Below are positions 43,032-53,727 of a stretch of DNA of 64,000 nucleotides, one piece after another. The notes beneath the pieces are model-generated. The model did no database searches. It was given only the letters and a program-made list of their open reading frames with translations, and had not been told where the DNA came from. Numbering within the stretch: the stretch's first letter is position 1; each line of letters starts with the position of its first letter. The stretch is from contig NZ_LMVC01000002.1 of NCBI RefSeq assembly GCF_001510655.1, positions 455,700 through 519,699 on the forward strand, written 5' to 3'. The stretch comes from Fictibacillus sp. FJAT-27399 (GTDB lineage: Bacteria; Bacillota; Bacilli; Bacillales; Fictibacillaceae). A program made the translations under genes and the position numbers.

Positions 43032-43982
43032 ATGAAAGACAAGATACTGGAAATGATTAAAGCTTACGATAAAATCATTATACACCGGCATATACGGCCA
43101 GATCCGGATGCACTTGGTTCACAGGGAGGACTTGCCGAGATCATCAAAGCAAGCTTTCCGAAAAAAGAAATTTATCTAACTGGTGAGGAAGATCCTTCAC
43201 TAACCTTTCTCGTGAAAATGGATGAGATTACAGATGAGACCTATAAGGGTGCGCTGGTCATTGTCTGTGATACAGCAAATTCACCACGAATCAGTGATGA
43301 ACGGTTTAAACTGGGAGAGAAACTGATTAAGATCGATCATCATCCGAATGAAGATCCATACGGCGATGAGATATGGGTCGATACGGGGGCCAGTTCCGTG
43401 AGCGAGATGATTTATGAATGGTACGAACATGGGAAGGAAAAAGGACTGGTTTTAACCAAGGATGCTGCACGTTTGCTGTACGCGGGAATTGTAAGTGATA
43501 CCGGCCGATTTTTATACAGCAATACGACTGTGAAAACCTATTATGCAGCAGGAGAACTCGTAAAGAAAGGGATCAATCCTCAGGAGATATTTGATAATCT
43601 TTATAAAGTTCATGAGAATACGGCAAGGCTGAATGGTTATGTTCTGCAGAACTTTAAAATTATTGATGGATGCGCAGGGTATATTCATCTGCCGGCGGAG
43701 ATTTTAAAAGAGTATGGCGTTACGGTCAGTGAAGCTTCTTTGCTTGTCAACGCGTTTGCCAATGTGGAAGGAATGCTGGCGTGGGTGTTTTTCGTTGACG
43801 AGCCCGGACAGATCAGAGCACGGCTTCGCTCTAAAGGGCCAGTGATCAATACGCTTGCGATGCGTTATAACGGGGGAGGGCATCCGAGAGCATCAGGTGC
43901 TACCATCTACAGTGAAGAAGAATCAAAACGACTGGTCCAAGACCTGGTAAAGCTATGCAAAGATTATCAATCTGCAAACTAA
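43032..43982 (+). CDS. nrnA: Oligoribonuclease / pAp phosphatase NrnA
   Basis: DHH-family phosphoesterase of 316 aa that degrades short oligoribonucleotides and dephosphorylates 3'-phosphoadenosine 5'-phosphate. The metal-binding motifs are RHIRPDPDALGS, VCDTAN, Asp102-His103-His104 in KIDHHPNE, and SDTGRF. The DHHA1 substrate domain ends with GGGHPRASGA. ATG at 43032 gives the standard start MKDKILEMI and follows AAAGGGAG; the in-frame extension to 42981 looks non-coding. Confidence 0.95.
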   Translation: MKDKILEMIKAYDKIIIHRHIRPDPDALGSQGGLAEIIKASFPKKEIYLTGEEDPSLTFLVKMDEITDETYKGALVIVCDTANSPRISDERFKLGEKLIKIDHHPNEDPYGDEIWVDTGASSVSEMIYEWYEHGKEKGLVLTKDAARLLYAGIVSDTGRFLYSNTTVKTYYAAGELVKKGINPQEIFDNLYKVHENTARLNGYVLQNFKIIDGCAGYIHLPAEILKEYGVTVSEASLLVNAFANVEGMLAWVFFVDEPGQIRARLRSKGPVINTLAMRYNGGGHPRASGATIYSEEESKRLVQDLVKLCKDYQSAN

Positions 43983-43992
43983 AAGCAAACAA

Positions 43993-44018
43993 AAAGACCC
44001 TGCTAGTCAGGGTCTTTA
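43993..44018. terminator. Terminator between nrnA and the small ytzJ-like gene
   Basis: Perfect stem AAAGACCCTG / CAGGGTCTTT with loop CTAGT; convergent genes on both sides. Confidence 0.85.
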
Positions 44019-44021
44019 TGT

Positions 44022-44204
44022 TTAGGATTTTTCCGGGATGAACCATGAACCGATATCCGTCACATCTTCATGAACGGGAATATTCAGCTTCATCAGTTCT
44101 TTTTTTATGAGTTCGGCTACTTCTTTTGTTTCGGCAAAGGCAGAAAAACCGTTCTGTATTTTTTTGACCTGCTCACGCGCGATTTCTTTACGATTAATAA
44201 TCAA
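44022..44204 (-). CDS. Small conserved protein (60 aa), YtzJ-like position
   Basis: A 60-aa soluble protein: a basic N-terminus (INRKEIAREQVKKIQ), a central helix (ETKEVAELIKKELMKLNI) and a short acidic end. Start is TTG with AGAGGGGG 8 bases upstream. It lies between nrnA and ytrI as ytzJ does in B. subtilis, and homology is inferred from that place. No function is known to me. A hairpin with AAACAATC / GATTGTTT arms (44246-44280) stands in the 124-base gap upstream; it has no T-run. Confidence 0.68.
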   Translation of the reverse strand: MIINRKEIAREQVKKIQNGFSAFAETKEVAELIKKELMKLNIPVHEDVTDIGSWFIPEKS

Positions 44205-44328
44205 GCAAAATACCCCCTCTGTCTTGCTTTCTTTTCTTATATTTTAAACAATCCTGCATAAAAATGCTATCAGATTGTTTGAATTGTCACAAAACAGTAA
44301 AACTGGATTATTTTCAGGACATGCCGGT

Positions 44329-44832
44329 TCATCCTTCGGGTATGATTTTCACATGAACTTCCACGGTTGTGTATAAAAATAACTGATCGACGACAACTTT
44401 GTATTTTTCGCCATCAACTACATAGTTCTTGTTTTCAATCGCCTTATAGAGGAGCATCCGCGTTTTATAAATGGATTCAATATCTTCTCCAAGCAGGTTT
44501 TCAAGCTGATCCTGCACAGATTCAGAGATCTCGTAAATCGTTAATTGTGAAAGTTTAAGTGTATGATTGTTGGTGACGAATACTTTTATTTTTTGTACGC
44601 GCAGCTTTTTTTCATTGTCTTCGTTGCTTTTTTCATAGGTGCTCTTCCACTGGGCGATCTGCTCTTTAAGATCAGCGATATGATGGGATTGTTCCTTTAT
44701 CGTGCTGACGTAATGTTCGACAGTCATACCGTACTGCATTAAGAAAAAGAGCCATCCGATAATGAATCCCAGCATTATTCCTGAAAAGAAACGCTGATAG
44801 CCTTTTCGGTTGAAATAAGGAGGAATTCTCAT
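44329..44832 (-). CDS. ytrI: Sporulation membrane protein YtrI
   Basis: A 167-aa protein with a basic N-terminus, one membrane helix (about residues 16-34, GIMLGFIIGWLFFLMQYGM) and a coiled-coil stretch (about residues 38-80) before a globular end. In B. subtilis ytrHI is a sigma-E operon needed for efficient sporulation. It begins one base after the ytrH stop, so the two are coupled. Confidence 0.88.
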   Translation of the reverse strand: MRIPPYFNRKGYQRFFSGIMLGFIIGWLFFLMQYGMTVEHYVSTIKEQSHHIADLKEQIAQWKSTYEKSNEDNEKKLRVQKIKVFVTNNHTLKLSQLTIYEISESVQDQLENLLGEDIESIYKTRMLLYKAIENKNYVVDGEKYKVVVDQLFLYTTVEVHVKIIPEG

Positions 44833-44833
44833 G

Positions 44834-45163
44834 TTAGTTCAAATTCTCCTGAGTCAGCCATTGCAGCAGCAGCATCGCTGTGTTGGCACCTGCCATCGCG
44901 ATGAAAATGATGACCAGCTGTTTCACAATTTCATAGGTAGCACCGTTTAAAAAACTGCGCTCAAAGTTTGTTATGGTATCAAACGTACCGCCCATTGCAG
45001 CAACAATTGCCCAGATCTTCAGCTTTTTGGCCAGGTCGACTGTTTCCATCAAGGGGGCTTTTCCAACAAGAAAAGAAGCAAGGCCGCCGATGATGGCTCC
45101 TCCAAGAATGACGCCGAATGCAATAAAAAAAGTAATAATGATCGTGGACAGAAAATCCCTCAT
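44834..45163 (-). CDS. ytrH: Sporulation membrane protein YtrH
   Basis: A 109-aa protein with about three hydrophobic segments (residues 5-33, about 48-63 and 80-98), made in the mother cell in B. subtilis and required for normal sporulation. Segment one carries the Gly-rich FGVILGGAIIGGLASF. ATG at 45163 follows AGGGAGG by 7 bases; the frame is open back to 45217. It diverges from dnaE across 118 bases. Confidence 0.88.
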   Translation of the reverse strand: MRDFLSTIIITFFIAFGVILGGAIIGGLASFLVGKAPLMETVDLAKKLKIWAIVAAMGGTFDTITNFERSFLNGATYEIVKQLVIIFIAMAGANTAMLLLQWLTQENLN

Positions 45164-45281
45164 ACGCCATCCTCCCTTTTGTATTATTTTTATGGACACG
45201 CTGAAGGGAATATGCATGTTTTCTATACGTTAGGATGATGTATTATAATAAGAATTAAATGAGATGTTAGGAAGTGGTGCA

Positions 45282-48200
45282 ATGACATTTGTTCCGTTGC
45301 ATATACATACAGAATACAGTTTGCTTGAAAGTTCCTGCCGGCTGAAGCCGCTTATTCATCGGGCAAAGGAACTTGGATTCCGTGCTCTTGCCATCACGGA
45401 TAAGCTGAACATGTACGGGGTTATCCCTTTTTATAGAGAATGTATGAAGCAGGGCATCAAACCGATTATTGGGCTTGAGGTAAATCTCCTGCTCAGCCCA
45501 GTGTTTGACAAACGGCAAAAACCGGAGATCGGCAAGCTCCTGCTTTACGCCAGAAATAATGAAGGATATCAGAACTTATTGAAGATCAGCACGAAACTCA
45601 TGCAAGAAACGTCTGCGGTGCCCGCATTGCAAAAAGACGTGCTGAAGGGCCATAATGGCGGGCTTCTGGCCATTTCTTCCGGAGCAGAAGGGGAAATTCA
45701 GCAGTTTATCGCAAGGGGAGAAGAAGACAGGGCGAAAGAGGCTTGCCGGCTATACCGGAATTGGTTTGGCCCTCATTTTTATCTAGGGGTAGAGGACCAT
45801 GGAACAGGAAAAGAAAAAAATATAAATTTTGAGATTGAACATTTTTCGAAAGAAGAAAATATTCTTCTCGCAGCCACCCATGAAACATACTACATTCATC
45901 CAGAAGAAGCCGAATCACACGAAGTGCTGCTCTGCATCAAGAACGGGCAGAAGCTCAATGAACCAGAGCGGGAAGTTCTGCCGACAGAGGAGTTCTATTT
46001 GATCTCTTCTGAGGAAATGCAACGGCGGTTTAATCATCTGGCTGGTGCCATTGACGCAACCGCGAAGATTGCTGCCGACTGTAATGTGGAATTGGCGTTC
46101 GGCCAGCAGCTGATTCCCGAGTTTCCACTTCCTGAAGGCACTGATTCTTCAGTATATTTGAGAGAGCTTTGTCTGCAGGGTGCAGCAGTACGATACGGTG
46201 AAACAAATGAAAAGGTACTTCAACGGCTCAATTATGAACTGGACATTATCCATAAGATGAAGTTCGATGATTACTTTTTAATCGTCTGGGATTTTATGAA
46301 ATTTGCCCATGGATCAGGAATGAAAACCGGTCCGGGGCGGGGATCAGCAGCAGGGTCGCTCGTAGCTTATGTATTGCGTATTACGGACGTTGACCCGATT
46401 AAGCATGATCTCCTGTTTGAACGGTTTTTAAATCCTGAAAGGGTCACGATGCCCGATATCGATATTGATTTTCCGGACATCAGAAGAGATGAAGTGCTTC
46501 AATATGTAAAAGAAAAGTATGGGAATGAGCGTGTAGCACAGATTATTACGTTTGGGACACTCGCGGCAAAAGCAGCGATCCGTGATACAGCAAGAGTGCT
46601 TAATTTGCCGGGAAACTTGGTGGATTCGGTATCCAGGCAGATTCCTTCTCGTCCAGGGATGACCCTGTCAAGGGCAGCAGAGGAATCATTCGGACTGCAG
46701 AAGCAGATAAAAGAATCACCTCAGGTCCAAAAACTCCTTGAAGTTGCAGGCACGCTCGAAGGGCTGCCCCGTCATGCTTCCACCCATGCGGCGGGCGTTA
46801 TTATCAGCGGCCGACCGTTAACCGAATACACTCCTCTGCAGGCTGGAAATGAAGGAATTCCTCTGACTCAATTCAGCATGGAATGGCTTGAAGAGATCGG
46901 ACTGCTGAAGATGGATTTTCTTGGACTGAGAAATCTTACCTTGCTGGAAGAAATATGCTCGCTGGTACAGAAAGGAACAGGAAGGAAGATCAATCTTAGC
47001 GAAATTCCTTTTAATGATTCATCTACATTTGAAATGCTGAGCAAAGGAGATACGACTGGCATTTTTCAGCTGGAATCAGACGGGATGAGAAGGGTGCTTC
47101 AGCAATTAAAGCCGACAGAATTTGAAGACATCGTGGCAGTAAATGCGCTTTACAGGCCGGGTCCGATGCAGAACATCCCGGATTATATTGCCGGAAAACA
47201 TAAACAGCGCAGTGTGGAGTACCGCCATCCCGATCTTGAACCGATCCTGAAACCCACTTACGGAGTTATCGTTTATCAAGAACAGATCATGAAAATTGCT
47301 TCGGAAATGGCAGGTTTCTCTCTTGGTGAAGCTGACCTTCTGAGGCGAGCGGTAAGTAAAAAAAAGCGGGATGTACTCGATCGGGAACGGGAGCACTTTG
47401 TGCGGGGCTGTCTAACAAAAGGACATGATGAGCATACCGCGAACGGCCTCTATGACTTAATCGTCCGGTTTGCGGATTACGGATTTAATAGAAGCCACGC
47501 TGCAGCATACAGTGTCATCGCCTACCAGCTTGCTTATCTAAAATCCAATTACCCGCTCTACTTTATGGCCGCTCTATTATCAAGCGTCACCGGCAATCCT
47601 GAAAAAATTGAACAATACATTAAAGAATGTGCAGAGAAAAACATCACGGTAAAGCCTCCTTCGATTATTAGCAGTTTTCTCCATTTTACTGTTGAAGGAG
47701 ATTGTGTTAGATTTGGTCTGTTGTGCATAAAAAACGCCGGTTATCAAGCAATTAAACATGTTATTGCCGTAAGGGAACAGCATCCGTTTCACGATTTGTT
47801 CGATGTTTGTGCCTTTTCTCCTGCCAAGGCTGTAAACAAGCGCACGCTCGAATCGTTGATCTTCGCGGGAGCGCTTGACGATTTTGGACAGGATAGAGCT
47901 TGTCTTCTCGCCTCTTTGGACCGGGCGATAGAGTATGGAGATAAAGTGCAGGCTTATCGTGAAGAAAATCAATTTCAGCTGTTTGAAGAACAGGACAGCA
48001 TCAGGAAGCCGGAATATGTGGAAGTTCCTCCTTTTCAAGAGACAGAACGCTTGAAGTTTGAACAAGAGGCGCTCGGGTTTTATCTATCCGGCCATCCTCT
48101 GAAAAAATATCAGCCTGTCCTTGACAGATTCAGTGCCGTTTCGATCGGGCAGGCGCTAAGGCAAAGTGCCAAATCCGCAGTACGTTTAGGCATCATGGTG

Positions 48201-48674
48201 ACCAAAGCAAGAACCATTAAGACGAAAAAAGGCGAACTGATGGCTTTCTTATCGGGAAGCGATGAGTCTGGAGAAATAGAATTTGTCGTCTTTCCTAAGG
48301 TTTACAAAGCCTATCACGAACTTTTGCAGAAAGGTGAATTTCTGCTAGTTGAAGGTACTCTTGAGGAGAAGGAAGGAGTAAGGCAGGTACTGCTTAATAA
48401 AGCGGGACTGCTCTCCTCCCTCAATGAACGGGAAGAAGTTCAAGAACTACAGCAAGTGCTGTATTTAAAAATACAAGAGAATCCCTCTTCTACCCGCTTG
48501 AATCATCTCAAGGATCTTCTGCGTTCCAGCCATGGAAATGCCGAAGTCATTCTGTATTATGAACAGGACCGCAAAAGCGTAAAGCTATCCCAATTGATTG
48601 CCCCCACCACAGAGCTTCTCTCGAAAATTAAAGAGCTTATTGGGGCTGAAAACGTGGTTTTAAAAGGGAAGTAA
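45282..48674 (+). CDS. dnaE: DNA polymerase III subunit alpha DnaE
   Basis: Replicative C-family polymerase of 1130 aa. In B. subtilis DnaE extends RNA primers on the lagging strand before handing over to PolC. Domains in order: PHP (FVPLHIHTEYSLLES at the start), the palm with GPGRGSAAGSLVAY and the catalytic acidic cluster PDIDIDFPDIRRDE (residues about 391-396), a helix-hairpin-helix region, and an OB fold (RLGIMVTKARTIKTKKGE). It lacks a DnaQ-like exonuclease domain. ATG at 45282 follows AGGAAGTGG; an ATG at 45264 is in frame but lacks its own site. TATAAT at 45244-45249 is the likely -10. Confidence 0.97.
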   Translation: MTFVPLHIHTEYSLLESSCRLKPLIHRAKELGFRALAITDKLNMYGVIPFYRECMKQGIKPIIGLEVNLLLSPVFDKRQKPEIGKLLLYARNNEGYQNLLKISTKLMQETSAVPALQKDVLKGHNGGLLAISSGAEGEIQQFIARGEEDRAKEACRLYRNWFGPHFYLGVEDHGTGKEKNINFEIEHFSKEENILLAATHETYYIHPEEAESHEVLLCIKNGQKLNEPEREVLPTEEFYLISSEEMQRRFNHLAGAIDATAKIAADCNVELAFGQQLIPEFPLPEGTDSSVYLRELCLQGAAVRYGETNEKVLQRLNYELDIIHKMKFDDYFLIVWDFMKFAHGSGMKTGPGRGSAAGSLVAYVLRITDVDPIKHDLLFERFLNPERVTMPDIDIDFPDIRRDEVLQYVKEKYGNERVAQIITFGTLAAKAAIRDTARVLNLPGNLVDSVSRQIPSRPGMTLSRAAEESFGLQKQIKESPQVQKLLEVAGTLEGLPRHASTHAAGVIISGRPLTEYTPLQAGNEGIPLTQFSMEWLEEIGLLKMDFLGLRNLTLLEEICSLVQKGTGRKINLSEIPFNDSSTFEMLSKGDTTGIFQLESDGMRRVLQQLKPTEFEDIVAVNALYRPGPMQNIPDYIAGKHKQRSVEYRHPDLEPILKPTYGVIVYQEQIMKIASEMAGFSLGEADLLRRAVSKKKRDVLDREREHFVRGCLTKGHDEHTANGLYDLIVRFADYGFNRSHAAAYSVIAYQLAYLKSNYPLYFMAALLSSVTGNPEKIEQYIKECAEKNITVKPPSIISSFLHFTVEGDCVRFGLLCIKNAGYQAIKHVIAVREQHPFHDLFDVCAFSPAKAVNKRTLESLIFAGALDDFGQDRACLLASLDRAIEYGDKVQAYREENQFQLFEEQDSIRKPEYVEVPPFQETERLKFEQEALGFYLSGHPLKKYQPVLDRFSAVSIGQALRQSAKSAVRLGIMVTKARTIKTKKGELMAFLSGSDESGEIEFVVFPKVYKAYHELLQKGEFLLVEGTLEEKEGVRQVLLNKAGLLSSLNEREEVQELQQVLYLKIQENPSSTRLNHLKDLLRSSHGNAEVILYYEQDRKSVKLSQLIAPTTELLSKIKELIGAENVVLKGK

Positions 48675-48678
48675 TGTC

Positions 48679-48706
48679 TTTACAGCCTGCATGCATCTGT
48701 TATAAT
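48679..48706 (+). promoter_or_regulatory. Sigma-A promoter of the malic enzyme operon
   Basis: TTTACA (48679-48684), 16-bp spacer, TATAAT (48701-48706). The -35 box begins 5 bases after the dnaE stop. Start expected near 48713. Confidence 0.7.
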
Positions 48707-48721
48707 AAATAAGTCAATGAA

Positions 48722-48738
48722 TGGTGGTCTGACCACCA
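48722..48738. promoter_or_regulatory. Perfect FadR/PdhR-type operator palindrome
   Basis: TGGTGGTCTGACCACCA is a perfect 17-bp palindrome containing TGGTCTGACCA, the core bound by FadR/PdhR-type GntR proteins (TGGTnnnACCA). It lies about 10 bases after the predicted start of transcription, where bound protein would block elongation. The GntR gene at 50108 is in the same unit. Confidence 0.75.
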
Positions 48739-48843
48739 ATTAGATTGTTTTATGATGGATATAAGCACACATTGCCAATTAAGGACATTGCTTCACCAAA
48801 CCATTTGATATTACTTAACTTAATAAAATTAGGAGATGAAATG

Positions 48844-50082
48844 ATGTCTATTTTACGAGAAGAAGCCCTGCATATGCACAGAGTGAACAAAGGAAAGCTG
48901 GAATCTACTCCTAAAGTTCCTGTCAGAAATGCAAAGGATTTGAGTCTTGCTTACTCTCCGGGAGTGGCAGAGCCGTGCAAAGATATCTATGATGACAAGT
49001 CCAAGGTCTATGAATATACGATGAAGGGCAATACTGTTGCTGTAGTTTCTGATGGTACAGCTGTTCTCGGACTGGGAAATATCGGTCCGGAAGCAGCATT
49101 GCCGGTCATGGAAGGAAAAGCAGTTCTTTTCAAAAGCTTTGCGGGCGTAGATGCGTTTCCGATTTGTCTGAACACAACAGATGTGGATAAAATTGTTGAG
49201 ACCGTAAAGTTTCTTGAGCCTACATTCGGCGGTGTAAACCTGGAAGATATCGCAGCCCCTAACTGCTTTCTTGTGGAAGAACGTCTGAAAAAAGAGACCA
49301 ATATTCCGATCTTCCATGATGATCAGCATGGTACAGCGATCGTTACATTGGCAGGTCTCGTTAACGCACTTAAACTCTCTAATCGTTCGATGTCAGAGAT
49401 TAAAGTTGTCGTTAACGGCGCCGGAGCTGCAGGTATCGCTATCATTAAGCTGCTGGACCGTTTCGGTGTAAAAGACATCGTGATGTGTGATACTAAAGGT
49501 GCGATCTACGAAGGCCGTCCTTTTGGAATGAACAGTGTAAAAAGCGAAGTGGCCAAGTTTACTAATCGTTCCAAAAAAGAAGGTTCACTTAAAGAGGTTA
49601 TTGACGGAACCGATCTATTCGTCGGAGTATCCGTTGAGGGAGCACTGACTGAAGAGATGATCGGTTCCATGAATGAGAACCCAATCATTTTTGCGATGGC
49701 TAATCCGAATCCGGAAATTATGCCGCAGAACGCCAGAGCAGCAGGCGCGATGGTAATTGGTACAGGTCGTTCCGATTTTCCTAACCAGGTTAATAACGTG
49801 CTAGCCTTTCCAGGGATTTTCCGGGGTGCTCTTGACGTAAGAGCAACGCACATAAACGAAGAAATGAAGATTGCCGCGGTTAACGCGATTGCTAATCTTG
49901 TTGCCGAAAGTGAATTAAATCCGGACTATGTGATTCCGGCTCCATTCGATCCGCGTGTTGCGCCTGCTGTTGCAGCAGCCGTTGCCAAAGCAGCTATGGA
50001 AACAGGAGTTGCACGGATTAAAGTAGATCCTGAGAAAATTGCTGAAAAAACGATGCAGCTTTCATTGATTGGAAAAGAATAA
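48844..50082 (+). CDS. maeB: NAD(P)-dependent malic enzyme (YtsJ-like)
   Basis: Oxidative decarboxylation of malate to pyruvate; the B. subtilis homologue YtsJ is the main NADPH-producing malic enzyme on malate. The 412-aa protein has AKDLSLAYSPGVAEPC, DGTAVLGLGNIGPEA, HDDQHGTAIVT and VVNGAGAAGIAIIKLL for nucleotide binding. AGGAGATGAA precedes ATGATG; the second ATG has better spacing. A frame back to 48745 covers leader sequence only. It opens a run with the GntR gene, accD and accA that links malate-derived pyruvate and NADPH with fatty-acid synthesis. Confidence 0.95.
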   Translation: MSILREEALHMHRVNKGKLESTPKVPVRNAKDLSLAYSPGVAEPCKDIYDDKSKVYEYTMKGNTVAVVSDGTAVLGLGNIGPEAALPVMEGKAVLFKSFAGVDAFPICLNTTDVDKIVETVKFLEPTFGGVNLEDIAAPNCFLVEERLKKETNIPIFHDDQHGTAIVTLAGLVNALKLSNRSMSEIKVVVNGAGAAGIAIIKLLDRFGVKDIVMCDTKGAIYEGRPFGMNSVKSEVAKFTNRSKKEGSLKEVIDGTDLFVGVSVEGALTEEMIGSMNENPIIFAMANPNPEIMPQNARAAGAMVIGTGRSDFPNQVNNVLAFPGIFRGALDVRATHINEEMKIAAVNAIANLVAESELNPDYVIPAPFDPRVAPAVAAAVAKAAMETGVARIKVDPEKIAEKTMQLSLIGKE

Positions 50083-50107
50083 AAGGTTCTCAGGGGAGGC
50101 TGGACAG

Positions 50108-50737
50108 TTGTCAGGAACATCTGAAAAAGTCTATGTTGAGATCATAAAGAAGATTAAAACGATTATTGAAGAAGATAACCTTCAGGCCGGTGACAAGCTG
50201 CCGTCAGAACGTGAACTCACAGACCGTCTGCATGTTGGACGGTCTTCCGTAAGAGAAGCTTTAAGGTCTCTGGAGCTTCTTGGACTGATTGAAACGAGAA
50301 GGGGAGAGGGCACGTTCATAAAGCCCGCTACAGGCCACCGGCTTGTAGAGGTTCTTGCTTCGTTTATTTTGCACGACAAAAAAGCGAAGCAGGATCTCTT
50401 AGAAACAAAATCGATTATCATCCGTGATTGTATAGAACTTGCTGTACAACGAATCAATGATGCAGATGTTGAAAGCCTGAATGATTTGCTTCAACAAATA
50501 AACGAAGTGGATCATCCCAATCAACTTCAGCAGCTTTCTTATCAATTTAAGGATACTGTGATTAAATTATGCGATAATCATTTGCTTTACAGGCTCTGGA
50601 TTGAATTGTCCGGTTATGGTTTATCGCTGCATGGGAATACATTTCTTCTTGACTCAGGGGAATGCTCACAGATTGTGGAGCATTTAATAAACGGGGACAG
50701 CAAGAAAGTCATTCAGCTAATGTCTAGTGAATTGTGA
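50108..50737 (+). CDS. GntR-family regulator, FadR subfamily
   Basis: A 209-aa DNA-binding protein. The winged helix (residues about 5-75) has KLPSERELTDRLHVGRSSVREALRSLELLG and RRGEGTFIKP, diagnostic of FadR/PdhR-type GntR proteins, followed by a helical FCD-like ligand domain. TTG at 50108 is chosen since GGGGAGG lies 8 bases upstream; an in-frame ATG at 50069 is inside maeB. Standing between malic enzyme and accDA with a matching operator at 48722, it is probably an autoregulator sensing a pyruvate- or acyl-type effector. It is not the TetR-type FadR of B. subtilis. Confidence 0.88.
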   Translation: MSGTSEKVYVEIIKKIKTIIEEDNLQAGDKLPSERELTDRLHVGRSSVREALRSLELLGLIETRRGEGTFIKPATGHRLVEVLASFILHDKKAKQDLLETKSIIIRDCIELAVQRINDADVESLNDLLQQINEVDHPNQLQQLSYQFKDTVIKLCDNHLLYRLWIELSGYGLSLHGNTFLLDSGECSQIVEHLINGDSKKVIQLMSSEL

Positions 50738-50767
50738 CATTAAGTTTATAGTATAGGTGGTGTTATT

Positions 50768-51622
50768 TTGTTAAAGGATTTTTTCGCCAAGAAGAAGAAA
50801 TATGCCACAATTCCAACCGAAAAAATGAAACAGGATGTGCCTGAGGGACTCATGACCATGTGTCCTGAATGCAAACACATTATGTACACAAAAGAACTGA
50901 AAAAGAATCTGCTCGTATGCCAATCCTGCAACTATCATTATCCGATGTCCTCTTATGAGAGAATTGGAAGCCTTGTAGATGAAGGCAGCTTTACAGAATA
51001 CGATCAGGATATGGTCTCAGTAAACCCGCTTGAATTTCCGGGTTATCTTGAAAAATTAGACAGTGACAGAAAAAAAACAAAGATAAACGAAGCTGTTGTT
51101 ACAGGTGACGGCACGATTAACAGCTATCCGGCCGTTATCGCTGTCATGGATTCACGCTTCAGGATGGGCAGCATGGGATCGGTCGTTGGAGAAAAAATTA
51201 CACGAGCGATCGAACAAGCCATTGAAAAAGAGATTCCATTTCTCATTTTCACTGCCTCCGGAGGAGCCAGGATGCAGGAAGGAATTCTTAGCTTAATGCA
51301 GATGGCCAAAACAAGTGTGGCACTTAAAAAGCTGAGCGACCGGGGACTGTTATTTATATCGGTCATGACGCATCCGACTACCGGCGGCGTTTCCGCAAGC
51401 TTTGCATCGGTTGGAGATTATAATTTTGCAGAGCCTAAGGCATTGATCGGTTTTGCCGGCCGCAGGGTCATCGAACAGACCATTCGCGAAGATTTGCCAG
51501 AAGATTTCCAGACATCAGAGTTCTTGCTTAAGCATGGACAGCTCGATAAAGTTATTCCAAGAGACGAAATGAAAGATACATTGACTACAGTATTAAAAAT
51601 CCATTCAGGAAGGGGGGAATAG
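50768..51622 (+). CDS. accD: Acetyl-CoA carboxylase carboxyltransferase subunit beta
   Basis: Beta half of the carboxyltransferase that moves CO2 from biotin to acetyl-CoA, forming malonyl-CoA for fatty-acid synthesis. The 284-aa protein has an N-terminal zinc ribbon (Cys32, Cys35, Cys51, Cys54) and the crotonase-like core with [22 protein letters not shown] and [14 protein letters not shown]. Start is TTG after AGGTGGTG. Two bases separate it from accA. Confidence 0.97.
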   Translation: MLKDFFAKKKKYATIPTEKMKQDVPEGLMTMCPECKHIMYTKELKKNLLVCQSCNYHYPMSSYERIGSLVDEGSFTEYDQDMVSVNPLEFPGYLEKLDSDRKKTKINEAVVTGDGTINSYPAVIAVMDSRFRMGSMGSVVGEKITRAIEQAIEKEIPFLIFTASGGARMQEGILSLMQMAKTSVALKKLSDRGLLFISVMTHPTTGGVSASFASVGDYNFAEPKALIGFAGRRVIEQTIREDLPEDFQTSEFLLKHGQLDKVIPRDEMKDTLTTVLKIHSGRGE

Positions 51623-51624
51623 AC

Positions 51625-52602
51625 ATGGTCGGAGAATTAGAATTCGAACGTCCTATCACAGAGCTTAAAAAGAAAATCGCTGAGTTAAAGTCATTCATGC
51701 AGGAAAAAGGCATCGATTTAACTGATGAAATCAGCTCTTTGGAAGAGAGGCTGAGCGCTCTTCAAAATGATACGTATGAGAATATGACTCCATGGGACCG
51801 TGTACTAGTTGCCCGCCATCCTGAGCGTCCAACAACACTAGACTACATCCCTTCCCTGTTTACAGACTTTATTGAGCTTCATGGGGACCGTCTGTTTGGT
51901 GAAGATGAAGCCATTGTCGGCGGTATCGGAATGTTCCATGGCCAGCCGGTAACGGTGATCGGACAGCAGCGCGGAAGAGATACGAAAGAAAACATCAGAA
52001 GAAACTTTGGGATGCCGCATCCGGAAGGTTACCGCAAAGCTCTTCGATTGATGAAACAGGCTGAAAAGTTTTCCCGCCCGGTCATTTGCCTTCTTGATAC
52101 GAAAGGAGCATTTCCCGGGAAGTCAGCTGAAGAAAGAGGACAGAGCGAAGCGATCGCAAGGAACCTTATAGAGATGGCAGGGCTTACTGTACCGATCATC
52201 TGCATCATCATCGGTGAAGGAGCCAGCGGCGGGGCCTTAGCCCTTGGAGTAGGGAATCATGTTCATATGCTGGAAAACTCCTGGTACTCCGTTATTTCTC
52301 CTGAAGGAGCCGCTTCAATCCTTTGGAAAGATTCTACAAAAGCAAAATTGGCTGCAGAGTCTATGAAAATTACAGCTCCTGATCTAAAGAAACTTGGTGT
52401 AATCGACGAAGTGATCGAAGAAGTTAAAGGCGGCGCCCATCATGATTCTGCTGAACAGGCAAGGCGTATCGATGCTGTTTTACAGCAATCACTCTCCAAC
52501 CTCCAAAAAATGTCAGAAGAAGAGCTTGTTGAACAGCGATATGAAAAATACAAAAAAATGGGACAATTTACGTTTGTAAACGGTTCCATTGCGATGAAAT
52601 AA
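51625..52602 (+). CDS. accA: Acetyl-CoA carboxylase carboxyltransferase subunit alpha
   Basis: Alpha half of the carboxyltransferase; partner of AccD. The 325-aa protein has a coiled N-terminal part ([20 protein letters not shown]), then [32 protein letters not shown] in pieces, [15 protein letters not shown] and [23 protein letters not shown] after GGGGGGAAT, a site that overlaps the accD end, so the two are made in equal amounts. A terminator follows. Confidence 0.98.
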   Translation: MVGELEFERPITELKKKIAELKSFMQEKGIDLTDEISSLEERLSALQNDTYENMTPWDRVLVARHPERPTTLDYIPSLFTDFIELHGDRLFGEDEAIVGGIGMFHGQPVTVIGQQRGRDTKENIRRNFGMPHPEGYRKALRLMKQAEKFSRPVICLLDTKGAFPGKSAEERGQSEAIARNLIEMAGLTVPIICIIIGEGASGGALALGVGNHVHMLENSWYSVISPEGAASILWKDSTKAKLAAESMKITAPDLKKLGVIDEVIEEVKGGAHHDSAEQARRIDAVLQQSLSNLQKMSEEELVEQRYEKYKKMGQFTFVNGSIAMK

Positions 52603-52605
52603 GGA

Positions 52606-52642
52606 ATGTGCTCTCTCCCTAGTGAGAGAGCGCATTTTTTGT
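52606..52642 (+). terminator. Intrinsic terminator of the maeB-accDA unit
   Basis: Stem ATGTGCTCTCTC / GAGAGAGCGCAT with one mismatch and a T-run. Confidence 0.88.
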
Positions 52643-52718
52643 CTTTTGTTGTCTATTGTGCTGAAGTTTTGAACATGATATTTTAATAAGATGAGAATAC
52701 TTGAGAGGTGGAAATTAG

Positions 52719-53678
<960 letters not shown>

Positions 53679-53727
53679 TTTAACTAAATGCATGTTTTAT
53701 GAAGTGCAAAATACAGGAGGAAGACCC

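Noticed and set aside
44246-44280. Terminator between ytrI and the 60-aa gene
   Set aside because: Hairpin AAACAATC / GATTGTTT lacks a T-run in either direction; noted as a hairpin only.
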